Positions 1 to 5,474 of a DNA stretch of 5,474 bases are shown one piece after another. Origin of the DNA: Desulfobacula sp. Lineage in GTDB: Bacteria; Desulfobacterota; Desulfobacteria; Desulfobacterales; Desulfobacteraceae. Under the pieces are notes generated by a model that had not been told where the DNA came from, made no database searches, and saw only the letters and a list, made by a program, of their open reading frames with translations. The position numbers and the translations under genes were made by a program. The stretch spans positions 1 through 5,474 of the forward strand of contig NZ_JAIOSW010000314.1 in the NCBI RefSeq assembly GCF_021107415.1. Direction: 5' to 3'. The stretch's first letter is position 1. Every line of letters begins with the position of its first letter.

Positions 1-144
1 CACATCTGCATAAATATAAACCATAAGGTCATCATCAGTATAAGCCCCTTCAGCGTATACGGACACATCCGCAGATGCTGAAAAAGATGTCAAAAAAAGC
101 AGGGTAATTACTCCTGCAAAATATCTTCCATACTTCTTTAACAT
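1..144 (-). CDS. Secreted protein of unknown function, N-terminal part only
   Basis: Forty-eight codons are visible from an ATG at 142-144 to the window edge; the C-terminus lies outside. The first 25 residues form a typical Sec signal peptide: a basic start (MLKKYGR), a hydrophobic core (FAGVITLLFLTSF) and a cleavage site after SASA. The mature protein begins DVSVYAEGAYTDDDLMVYIY, which alternates hydrophobic and polar residues as beta-strands do. The start is supported by an AAAGGAG ribosome binding site six bases upstream. I do not recognise the family from this short piece. It is probably periplasmic, surface-exposed or secreted. The 390-bp region in front of it carries a sigma-54-like promoter with candidate IHF and activator sites, so expression may be tightly switched. 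Confidence 0.8.
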   Translation of the reverse strand, partial: MLKKYGRYFAGVITLLFLTSFSASADVSVYAEGAYTDDDLMVYIYADV

Positions 145-187
145 AAACGACTCCTTTCTAAATAAATTTATTAAATTACGTTCATAA

Positions 188-196
188 TTCCTAAAA
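188..196. repeat. Isolated half-site of the 443-493 array
   Basis: TTCCTAAAA repeats nine of the ten bases of the TTTCCTAAAA arm found at 477-486. It lies about 40 to 50 bases downstream of the predicted start of transcription, inside the leader of the secreted-protein gene. It could be a secondary site for the same DNA-binding protein, or coincidence in A+T-rich DNA. Confidence 0.3.
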
Positions 197-246
197 CTGA
201 TGGCTCGGAACTTTATTAATAACTTTTTTTACTTTTCTTAATACAG

Positions 247-262
247 AGCAATATCCATGCCC
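247..262 (-). promoter_or_regulatory. Candidate sigma-54 (-24/-12) promoter
   Basis: On the minus strand the sequence reads GGGCATG-GATA-TTGCT. Compared with the sigma-54 consensus TGGCAYG-N4-TTGCW only the first base differs. The invariant GG and GC are present and separated by exactly ten bases. The start of transcription would be near 236, giving a leader of about 92 bases before the secreted-protein ATG at 144. An upstream repeat array and an IHF-like site at fitting distances add support. This is a motif match without experimental proof. Confidence 0.55.
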
Positions 263-323
263 TTTTTTTTTGAATCATTAAAAAACTTCATATTTTATAG
301 TCCACAATAAATTGCCATGCGTA

Positions 324-336
324 TAAGCATTTGATT
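324..336 (-). promoter_or_regulatory. Candidate IHF binding site
   Basis: AATCAAATGCTTA on the minus strand matches the IHF consensus WATCAANNNNTTR at every defined position. It lies about 88 to 100 bases upstream of the predicted sigma-54 start, between the promoter and the repeat array. That is where IHF bends DNA in many sigma-54 systems so that a distant activator can touch the polymerase. A+T-rich DNA raises the chance of a random match. Confidence 0.4.
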
Positions 337-442
337 ATATAGTATTTTTACAAAAAAATATATTTATCTTGCCAAACAAAATATTTTATTTTTTATTATA
401 TCGACCTATCCCTTTGCAAAATACCAAAACCCATCCATTCAA

Positions 443-493
443 TTAGGAAATTTTTTTCCTAATTTTAGGAAATTTTTTTCCTAAAATTAGGAA
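443..493. repeat. 22-bp-periodic array of TTAGGAAA / TTTCCTAA half-sites
   Basis: TTAGGAAA occurs at 443-450 and 465-472, and TTAGGAA at 487-493, a spacing of exactly 22 bp or about two helical turns. The complementary half-site TTTCCTAA lies between them at 455-462 and 477-484, also 22 bp apart. The result is two palindromes, one with 8-bp arms (443-462) and one with 10-bp arms (463-486), each around a TTTT centre. Such regular alternation suits cooperative binding by a dimeric regulator. It lies about 207 to 257 bases upstream of the predicted sigma-54 start, where enhancer-binding proteins bind. A role as a transcript-end structure for the DUF1573 gene is possible, but the arms are A+T-rich and there is no typical G+C stem with a U run. 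Confidence 0.6.
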
Positions 494-534
494 CTCTTTG
501 TAACAATACAAAATATTTTCCCCATAAAATGTTA

Positions 535-1239
535 TCATTTAATAGTATCAAGTTTATCTTTCAGCCTGACATTAACCCAGACGATGATAAGCGGTTTCAC
601 CCTGCTGTCGGTTTTCATTAACAATCTATCGTAAAATTTTCCTCTGGCCTCTTTTTTTGTCTTCACAATAACTTTAAATGCCTGTTTCCCGTTGATTTGT
701 GTTTTCTTTAATTCACAGGCCAGATATCTGCTGTTCTTGAATGTCAAGTCCAGAATATTCAATGGATATTTTTCAACCGGTATAATGGTAATTGTTTTTT
801 CCATGACTTTCCCACTATTGCCTTGAAAAACAAGGGTTCTGGGAGTGATGTTAACAACTCTTTCAACAGGTCCCTGAATTGTAAGATAGGCTGTGGGTGT
901 AGTTGGATCATCTATAGACACCTTTATTCTCTTTTTCAAGGTCCTGCCGCCATACCCGTTAGTTTTCACCTTTATTTTAATTGTTCCCTGCCCGCCGGGC
1001 AGGACATTTCGGTCAAAAGAGACCGCAGTACACCCTCAACCGGCTTTAACACTGTTTATTTTCAAAGCAATGTCTTTATTATTTTTAATTATAAAATCAT
1101 GGAAAACGATAGTCCCATCCGGTACCGTGTCAAACGTATATTCTGATTCAATAACTATTGCACCGGAACCTGCATAAGCTGTTGTCAGCAAAAATAAGGA
1201 AAACATTGCAATAGATAATTGCGTGATCCGTTTTTTCAT
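535..1239 (-). CDS. Exported DUF1573 (Ig-like) protein with in-frame UGA, probable selenoprotein
   Basis: This is a 234-residue protein if TGA at 1036-1038 is read as selenocysteine (residue 68). Residues 1-23 are a Sec signal peptide (MKKRITQLSIAMFSLFLLTT, cleavage after AYA), so the protein acts outside the cytoplasm. The first Ig-like DUF1573 domain spans about residues 28-125, with the hallmarks FDTVPDGTIVFHDFIIKN, SVKAG-U-GCT, LPGGQGTIKIKV and GYGGRTLKKRIKV. A second beta-rich domain fills 128-234. Family members normally carry Cys-Gly-Cys-Thr where this one has UGA-Gly-Cys-Thr. The frame on both sides is the same, so there is no frameshift. The start has AAAGGAA ten bases upstream. The terminal TGA (535-537) is followed at once by an in-frame TAA. 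The biochemical role of the family is not established; U68 and C70 would form a redox or metal-binding pair, with one other Cys at 175. A simple nonsense mutation is the main alternative. Confidence 0.82.
987..1003 (-). promoter_or_regulatory. Strong hairpin downstream of the UGA, SECIS candidate
   Basis: A perfect 7-bp stem, CCUGCCC paired with GGGCAGG, closes a GGC loop; a U-G wobble pair can extend it by one. It is by far the most G+C-rich stretch of an A+T-rich gene. Bacterial SECIS elements need a stem with a G among the first two loop bases, which fits. The loop starts after 39 intervening bases past the UGA, just beyond the usual 16 to 37. The bases also encode the conserved LPGGQG of DUF1573, so part of the G+C richness has a coding reason. 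Confidence 0.4.
1010..1025 (-). promoter_or_regulatory. Second small hairpin after the UGA, alternative SECIS candidate
   Basis: CGGUC pairs with GACCG over five base pairs around a UCUUUU loop. The loop begins after 15 intervening bases past the UGA, next to the lower limit for bacterial SECIS elements. The loop has no G in its first two positions, contrary to the usual SelB-binding requirement, so this is the weaker candidate. It could stack with the stronger hairpin at 987-1003. Confidence 0.25.
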
Positions 1240-1332
1240 AATCTTAAGGTTCCTTTAAGGGTTGTTTATCTTTATACGGACTACCAGATAAGATCCACAT
1301 TGTAAAGGCTGCCAGAAAAATTCGCTGTTGGC

Positions 1333-2730
1333 TTATTGGGGTAAACTCCGGTTCTTTAAAAAATCCTCAACAATTACTTCCAGGCGTTCAATCAGGTACA
1401 AAGGCAGCGAAATCAGGGAATAATTTACGTTCTTGCGGTTTTTGCCAATATTAATAACCGTATTGATTTGTTGAACAACTGGTAAGGATGCATCAAATCG
1501 AATGGCAAGAGGTGCCTGTTTACACCCCATAAATTGATGCAGGGATTTCAACTTTCCTGTGGCACCGGCTTTAACCTCTATGGGAATAATAGTGCCGGCT
1601 ATCCCAATAACAAAATCTACTTCAGCATTGGATGAACGGCCTTCACGCAACCAGTAAATTAATTCACGGTTTGGTGTATCAGCAAGCAGGCTTTGTAAAT
1701 GCTGCCCGATAAACTGCTCAGCGATTGCCCCTTCATTTATCAATTTTATATCATCCATTTGAGAGACAACACGCCAGTCCAGGCCGCAAATAGCATTCAT
1801 TAAACCAACATCAAGGAAAAGTGCTTTATAAACTTTTTCCTCAATATCAGCCTGTAATGGCAGGCCCGAACAATGGCTGTGAGTTACTTTTCCAATAATA
1901 CGGGCCATGGACAGCAACTCAAGATCTTTCTTTATTGTGGCACTTTGATCTTGAAACGAGATATTACTGTATTTAATTTTTTTCCCCACGTTTCTGGCTA
2001 CAAAATTAAACACATTGCGCATGCGGTTCAGGTTTCTTGAGCCTGCATATTTTGAAAAATCTTCCCGATAGGTTTCTATAATGGAATTATGAACTTTACT
2101 CACATCCTTATAGCTGTGACTATCAACAAAGACGGCAATTGCTTCAGGCATTCCACCAATATAATAGTAAGAGCGCAGTAAACTCAATAAACGCTTATGC
2201 ACAACTTCACCGATCTTTTGACCCGGTTTATACTGCATTATAAAAGACTTCAGTTTTTCCTCACCAACCGCGCCCAGGAATTCAGTAAAAGTCATCGGTC
2301 CCATGTGTAAATACTGTATTCTTCCTACAGGCATGGAAAAAGAATGATCTGATAAAACAAATTCTAATAAAGAACCTGCACTCACAACCGGAAGATCCGG
2401 TCTGTCCTCATAAAAATACCGCAACACCGGAATAGCCTCTGGAACAGCCTGGATTTCATCAAAAAACAAGAGAGCGTCCTTATTGATGGTTGCCATATTC
2501 GGCAGAAATTCAATCTGCTGAATAATCTGCTCAGGGTCTTTATCAGAAAATATTTGCGATAACTCAGGATGACGTTCCAAATTTACATTGAGTAACGTTT
2601 TTTTATATTCCCTGGCAAACAACTCTACTAAAGTAGATTTACCCACCTGTCGGGCACCACGAATAATAAGTGGCTTACGATTGTTGTCATACAGCCAGTC
2701 ATGAAGAAATTGTAATTGTTGTCTATACAT
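1333..2730 (-). CDS. AAA_14 / DUF4143 family ATPase
   Basis: The protein has 465 residues from the ATG at 2728-2730. It has the two-part layout of the AAA_14 plus DUF4143 family. The N-terminal P-loop domain shows Walker A GARQVGKST (residues 25-33), Walker B ALLFFDEIQ (86-94) and a sensor-like VVSAGSLLEF (115-124). Family hallmarks follow: GPMTFTEFLGA, YYYIGGMPEAI and a C-terminal EVDFVIG...PIEVKAG (from about 370). The last one resembles the core of a PD-(D/E)XK nuclease fold, with Asp372, Glu385 and Lys387. The cellular role of these ATPases is not well established. A GTG at 2740-2742 would add four residues, but AAGGG lies only one base before it; the ATG agrees with the family's usual MYR start, though its spacing of 13 bases is long. 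A separate promoter lies upstream, so it is probably not simply part of the mtnP-apt operon. Confidence 0.9.
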   Translation of the reverse strand: MYRQQLQFLHDWLYDNNRKPLIIRGARQVGKSTLVELFAREYKKTLLNVNLERHPELSQIFSDKDPEQIIQQIEFLPNMATINKDALLFFDEIQAVPEAIPVLRYFYEDRPDLPVVSAGSLLEFVLSDHSFSMPVGRIQYLHMGPMTFTEFLGAVGEEKLKSFIMQYKPGQKIGEVVHKRLLSLLRSYYYIGGMPEAIAVFVDSHSYKDVSKVHNSIIETYREDFSKYAGSRNLNRMRNVFNFVARNVGKKIKYSNISFQDQSATIKKDLELLSMARIIGKVTHSHCSGLPLQADIEEKVYKALFLDVGLMNAICGLDWRVVSQMDDIKLINEGAIAEQFIGQHLQSLLADTPNRELIYWLREGRSSNAEVDFVIGIAGTIIPIEVKAGATGKLKSLHQFMGCKQAPLAIRFDASLPVVQQINTVINIGKNRKNVNYSLISLPLYLIERLEVIVEDFLKNRSLPQ

Positions 2731-2772
2731 TTTTGTAAACACACCCTTAATTTTTGTTTTGTATATATATTG

Positions 2773-2801
2773 AATATATCATATAACAGGGTATTTAACA
2801 A
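2773..2801 (-). promoter_or_regulatory. Candidate sigma-70-type promoter for the AAA_14/DUF4143 gene
   Basis: On the minus strand TTGTTA (2796-2801) and TATATT (2773-2778) are separated by exactly 17 bases. They match TTGACA at four and TATAAT at five of six positions. Transcription would start near 2766, about 36 bases before the ATG. The 117-bp gap after apt gives room for an independent promoter. Confidence 0.5.
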
Positions 2802-2847
2802 GCTTTGAATATTGTTTTATGGGTGTGTTCTGATAATATTCTATAGG

Positions 2848-3369
2848 CTATTCACCTTCAAATTCAGTGATGGCAAACACTTTGCAGCCTTGAATCTGAT
2901 CCCTTCCTTTCAGCTCGGGAAGTTCAACAACAAACGCACATTCAATAATATCGGCGCCCAGTTTTTTTACCAGTTTTACCGTTGCACCAATGGTACCGCC
3001 GGTGGCAATCAGATCATCAACAATGATAACTTTTTCGCCTTTTTCAACAGCATCTTCATGGATTTCAAGGGTGTCTTCTCCATATTCCAGGCTATAGGTT
3101 TCCTGGATGGTTTTCCAGGGCAGCTTGCCTTTTTTCCTGACAGGAACAAATCCAATACCCAGCTTATAGGCCAGGACTGCACCGAAAACAAAACCTCTGG
3201 CATCAATTCCTACGATCTTATCAATGCGCATGTCTTTATATCGTTCATACAGGATATCACATGATTCCCGGAAAGCATCCGGGTTCTGCATCAATGTGGT
3301 CAGATCTCTGAATATCACCCCTTTAATCGGCCAGTCCGGAAGACTCCTGATGGTTTCTTTTAAATCCAT
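2848..3369 (-). CDS. apt: Adenine phosphoribosyltransferase
   Basis: This cytoplasmic enzyme joins adenine to PRPP to give AMP and pyrophosphate. The 173-residue length is normal for bacterial Apt. The N-terminus has DWPIKGVIFRDLTTLMQNP (residues 12-30), typical of Apt. IVGIDARGFVFG (52-63) and the flexible loop region FVPVRKKGKLPW (74-85) follow. The PRPP-binding motif VIIVDDLIATGGT lies at 114-126, and the end, VVELPELKGR, is also characteristic. An AAAGGA ribosome binding site stands upstream of the ATG. The gene starts 34 bp after mtnP on the same strand; MtnP releases adenine and Apt recaptures it, so the pair is a functional operon. The stop is TAG. Confidence 0.96.
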   Translation of the reverse strand: MDLKETIRSLPDWPIKGVIFRDLTTLMQNPDAFRESCDILYERYKDMRIDKIVGIDARGFVFGAVLAYKLGIGFVPVRKKGKLPWKTIQETYSLEYGEDTLEIHEDAVEKGEKVIIVDDLIATGGTIGATVKLVKKLGADIIECAFVVELPELKGRDQIQGCKVFAITEFEGE

Positions 3370-3403
3370 TTCTTTTTCCTTTAGATCTTATTTGCTTTAA
3401 TAT

Positions 3404-4153
3404 TTATTCTCTTATTTTTTCCATTACCTTCACCAGCAATTGTATTACATTATGAACATTCTGATTAAATACTGCCAGGATCTCATCCCAGGTAACAGGT
3501 GCTTCATCCTCTTTCCAGCAGTCATAATCCGTTGACATGGCAACGGCAGCATAAGGGATGCCGGCTTCATTTGCAAGCATGGCTTCAGGAGCAGTTGACA
3601 TATTAATCACATCAGCTCCCCAGATCCTGAACATTTTTGACTCGGCAACAGTGGAGAACCGCGGTCCTTCGATGGTAACGACACACCCTTTGTCATGGAC
3701 ATTCAAATCAAGCTGTTTTGCTGTTTCATAAAGTATTTTTCTTAAATCCTCATCAAAGGGATGGGCCATGGCTGTATGAACGGCACCATTTTCAAAGGAA
3801 TCCGCAAATGTATTTTTTCTAAACCGTGTAAAATCAATAAATTGATCTAAAATGACCAGATGTCCCCGGTCTATTTTTTTCCTCAAACTGCCGCAGGCTG
3901 TCGCACCGATAATATGCGTCACCCCTGCCTGTTGGAGTGCTTTGATATTGGCACGGTAATTTACCTGGGTGGGGCTGTATTGGTGGTTTCTGCCATGGCG
4001 GGCAAGGATAACGGTTTCTACATCATTTATTTTTCCGGACAACAGAGATGAAGAAGGATTTCCATATGGTGTAGAAATTTCAAGTTCATTTGGATTTTTT
4101 AAAATATCAGGATTTTCAAGTCCTGATCCGCCAATAATACCAAGTTTCAACAT
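3404..4153 (-). CDS. mtnP: S-methyl-5'-thioadenosine phosphorylase
   Basis: The enzyme splits methylthioadenosine, a by-product of SAM-dependent polyamine-type and related reactions, with phosphate into adenine and 5-methylthioribose-1-phosphate. The 249 residues fit the family. Visible motifs are LGIIGGSGL (4-12, phosphate loop), ILARHGRNH (49-57), GATACGSL (83-90), DQFIDFTRFR (103-112), EGPRFST (162-168), INMSTAPEAMLANEAG (183-198) and STDYDCW (207-213). The paired Asp209 and Asp211 correspond to the adenine-reading residues of human MTAP, which favours adenine over hypoxanthine nucleosides. The start is ATG at 4151-4153; a GTG at 4166-4168 would extend it by five residues, but the AGGAG site lies between the two. 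The next gene, apt, uses the adenine released. No further methionine-salvage genes are visible here. Confidence 0.94.
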   Translation of the reverse strand: MLKLGIIGGSGLENPDILKNPNELEISTPYGNPSSSLLSGKINDVETVILARHGRNHQYSPTQVNYRANIKALQQAGVTHIIGATACGSLRKKIDRGHLVILDQFIDFTRFRKNTFADSFENGAVHTAMAHPFDEDLRKILYETAKQLDLNVHDKGCVVTIEGPRFSTVAESKMFRIWGADVINMSTAPEAMLANEAGIPYAAVAMSTDYDCWKEDEAPVTWDEILAVFNQNVHNVIQLLVKVMEKIRE

Positions 4154-4158
4154 TTTTT

Positions 4159-4163
4159 CTCCT
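4159..4163 (-). promoter_or_regulatory. Ribosome binding site that fixes the mtnP start
   Basis: AGGAG lies five bases before the ATG at 4151-4153 and downstream of the alternative GTG at 4166-4168. Initiation at the GTG would put this site inside the coding sequence, so the ATG is the better start. Confidence 0.8.
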
Positions 4164-4323
4164 ATCACTTTTTCTTCCGGTTTTCATTTTTATTCTTTTT
4201 GCTTTTGAAAACGCCTAACACAACTGGATTAACTTATCAAGGATGGAGTAAATTTATTAATTTCTAATACTGCTTTATCCAAACACTTTGCATCCAGATA
4301 AAAATCAACCTGGTTTGATATTT

Positions 4324-4770
4324 TTAGTTCACCCACTTTTTTTTCATTACCAGGGTATAAAAACTTGCACCCAGCAGCAGCATACAAAAAACGATATGCG
4401 TCAGGTCTATGGCAATGACAAAGGTATGGGGAAAATAGACATTGGGTAAATTTTTTACCACCATGAATGCTCCGGAAACAATCAATCCTGAAATACTGAA
4501 TAATTTTAAATATCCAAACGTACTGATTGTATAATGCCTTTTACCACTGAAAAAATAATCAGCCACAACATAGACGGCCAGTGCAATGAGAACAATTGCA
4601 AAGGTATAATGTATTCTATTGGTGATGTAGAACTGTGCCAGCCATCCCAACCCCGGAATATCAGCGATATAGTATCTCTTGAATATGGGCATCTGGCCGA
4701 ATCCTGTCAGGGTGATAAAAAACAGGGTGATAAAATAAATATATTTCCTGGTTTTGCTGAATGGTTTCAT
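4324..4770 (-). CDS. Small four-helix membrane protein, cytochrome-b-like subunit
   Basis: The protein has 148 residues and four predicted membrane helices at about 10-30, 54-73, 87-105 and 116-141. The N-terminus (MKPFSKTRKY) and C-terminus (MKKKWVN) are basic. His54 at the start of helix 2 and His125 in helix 4 are placed like a heme-b ligand pair in the FdnI type of cytochrome b; His79 and His115 are other candidates. It is shorter than FdnI (about 217 residues) and has no His in the first helix, so if it binds heme, one heme is more likely than two. Its ATG overlaps the TAA of the iron-sulfur gene by one base (TAATG), with an AAGGGGGA ribosome binding site inside that gene, so translation is probably coupled. 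It most likely anchors the complex and passes electrons to or from the quinone pool. The sequence match is structural and not to a specific named family. Confidence 0.75.
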   Translation of the reverse strand: MKPFSKTRKYIYFITLFFITLTGFGQMPIFKRYYIADIPGLGWLAQFYITNRIHYTFAIVLIALAVYVVADYFFSGKRHYTISTFGYLKLFSISGLIVSGAFMVVKNLPNVYFPHTFVIAIDLTHIVFCMLLLGASFYTLVMKKKWVN

Positions 4771-5474
4771 TATTTATCCCCCTTTGTACTGGTGTAAAAT
4801 TTTCCAAATGCAGCTGCCAAACCGGCTATCGGGGCAATCAACATCGCTTTGGCAAGGTTGCTGCTAACGCCCATCAGGTTTTTTACCTTATCAAAATGCA
4901 TCTTTCCATCACCTTTTTCAATACTCAGGTTCAACTGGTCAAACGGCACCGGAGAGACATAGATGGTATTAGTACCGCCATTTTCATGTTCCCCGTAAAT
5001 ATATCCGTTCATCTCTTTTGCAAGCGCATGGGCTTTTGCCAAAATTTCACTTTTCGGGCCTATGGTCTGGACATCTTCCGGACAGGCTTCTATGCAGGCA
5101 GGCTGTTCCCCTTGTTCAAGTCTGTTGTAGCACCGGTCGCATTTATACATGGTCCCATTCCCGGCCAGCGCCGGTAAAAGGTCAAGATAAAGCCCGACAC
5201 CGGTCTGTCTTTGAGGAACATCCCAGGGGCAGACTTTATTACATTTGGAACCGCCCAGACAGATATCCGGATCAATTCTTGACAGGCCGTTGTCTTCCTG
5301 TTTTGCTGAGCCCCAGGGGCAAAGCTTGACACAAGGAGGATTGTCGCAGTGCATGCATCGCCGGGGTATTGTAAGTTCAGTTTCCTCTCCATCAACCATT
5401 ACTGTGGCATGCTGAATGAAAAGCCAGTTATAAGGTGTCAGGCGGTCTATCACATCCCGCTTGTCAGACCAGTC
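4770..5474 (-). CDS. FdnH/NarH-type iron-sulfur electron-transfer subunit, 3' part
   Basis: The reading frame is open to the right edge (DWSDKRDVIDRL...), so the N-terminus and probably one cluster motif are missing. Residue numbers count from the edge. Cluster motifs are C-x2-C-x4-C-x3-C at 40, 43, 48 and 52; C-LGG-SK-C-x3-C at 72, 78 and 82, where the usual second Cys is Gly75; and C-x2-C-x11-C-x3-C at 112, 115, 127 and 131. GGTNTIYVSPVPF (166-178) resembles the GGTHVMYVL region of formate dehydrogenase-N beta. A C-terminal hydrophobic helix (about 206-226) also matches FdnH and anchors the subunit in the membrane. The likely role is to carry electrons between a molybdopterin catalytic subunit, expected beyond the right edge, and the membrane protein encoded next. 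A formate dehydrogenase is the best guess; another DMSO-reductase-family enzyme is possible. Confidence 0.88.
   Translation of the reverse strand, partial: DWSDKRDVIDRLTPYNWLFIQHATVMVDGEETELTIPRRCMHCDNPPCVKLCPWGSAKQEDNGLSRIDPDICLGGSKCNKVCPWDVPQRQTGVGLYLDLLPALAGNGTMYKCDRCYNRLEQGEQPACIEACPEDVQTIGPKSEILAKAHALAKEMNGYIYGEHENGGTNTIYVSPVPFDQLNLSIEKGDGKMHFDKVKNLMGVSSNLAKAMLIAPIAGLAAAFGKFYTSTKGDK

Larger units (their letters stand above)
145..534. other. A+T-rich intergenic control region
   Basis: These 390 bases separate the stop of the DUF1573 gene from the start of the secreted-protein gene. I see no coding frame with a ribosome binding site. The region is very A+T-rich with long A and T tracts. 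Reading in the direction of transcription it holds an inverted and direct repeat array (443-493), an IHF-consensus match (324-336), a -24/-12 promoter (247-262) and a leader of roughly 90 bases with one further half-site (188-196). No G+C-rich terminator hairpin follows the DUF1573 gene. Confidence 0.7.

Noticed and set aside
443..493. A CRISPR array
   Set aside because: The 22-bp periodicity comes from contiguous palindromic half-sites without variable spacers.
1036..1038. A genetic code in which UGA is always a sense codon
   Set aside because: None of the other genes contains an internal UGA, and Trp is encoded by TGG throughout.
823..1177. Plus-strand open frames opposite the DUF1573 gene
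   Set aside because: They lack ribosome binding sites and recognisable proteins, and they overlap a minus-strand gene with clear family motifs.
535..1239. Two separate genes, or a frameshifted pseudogene, split near 1036
   Set aside because: The halves are in the same frame, separated only by one TGA at a conserved Cys position. The second half has no start with a ribosome binding site, and together they make one complete DUF1573 protein.
1240..1332. A sigma-70 promoter directly before the DUF1573 gene
   Set aside because: A TATAAA is present, but no acceptable -35 box lies 16 to 18 bases upstream of it.
2807..2841. Terminator after apt
   Set aside because: GAATATT and AATATTC form only a 7-bp A+T stem around a 21-base loop, with no U run.
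4171..4323. A promoter in front of mtnP (TTGGAT at 4277-4282, TAATAA at 4254-4259)
   Set aside because: Spacing is 17 bases, but each box matches the consensus at only three of six positions. Transcription from the upstream gene pair is just as possible.
5451..5453. GTG start for the iron-sulfur subunit
   Set aside because: The frame continues to the window edge with plausible protein sequence (DWSDKRD), and family members extend farther at the N-terminus.

Overview
The window looks like a chromosomal segment of an anaerobic, sulfate-reducer-like bacterium, probably a Desulfobacterota member near Desulfobacteraceae. This is inferred from an A+T-rich composition, a membrane-anchored FdnH-type iron-sulfur subunit followed by a small cytochrome-b-like protein, a DUF1573 protein with an in-frame UGA, and a sigma-54-like promoter. 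No taxonomic marker is present. Every gene I can support is on the minus strand, so transcription runs from the right edge to the left.

Right part (5474 to 4324): the 3' end of an FdnH/NarH-type electron-transfer subunit overlaps by one base with a four-helix membrane protein. Together they look like the electron-transfer and quinone-side subunits of a membrane oxidoreductase whose catalytic subunit would lie beyond the right edge. One cluster motif lacks a cysteine in the position that is Trp in NarH.

Middle (4153 to 2848): mtnP (methylthioadenosine phosphorylase) and apt (adenine phosphoribosyltransferase) are 34 bp apart and form a two-step adenine salvage route: MtnP releases adenine from MTA and Apt turns it into AMP. 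After apt comes an AAA_14/DUF4143 ATPase that appears to have its own sigma-70-type promoter.

Left part (1239 to 535): the most interesting gene is an exported DUF1573 protein. Its reading frame contains one in-frame TGA (1036-1038) exactly where the family has the first Cys of its CGCT motif. The frame continues open for 166 more codons with full family similarity. The gene therefore looks like a selenoprotein (Sec-Gly-Cys) and not a frameshifted or broken gene. A strong hairpin with a GGC loop lies shortly downstream of the UGA, slightly farther away than the usual bacterial SECIS window.

Far left (534 to 1): a 390-bp A+T-rich gap holds three ordered elements that together resemble a sigma-54 control region: a 22-bp-periodic array of TTAGGAAA/TTTCCTAA half-sites, a full match to the IHF consensus, and a -24/-12 promoter. 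It drives a gene for a secreted protein of unknown function that is cut by the left edge.
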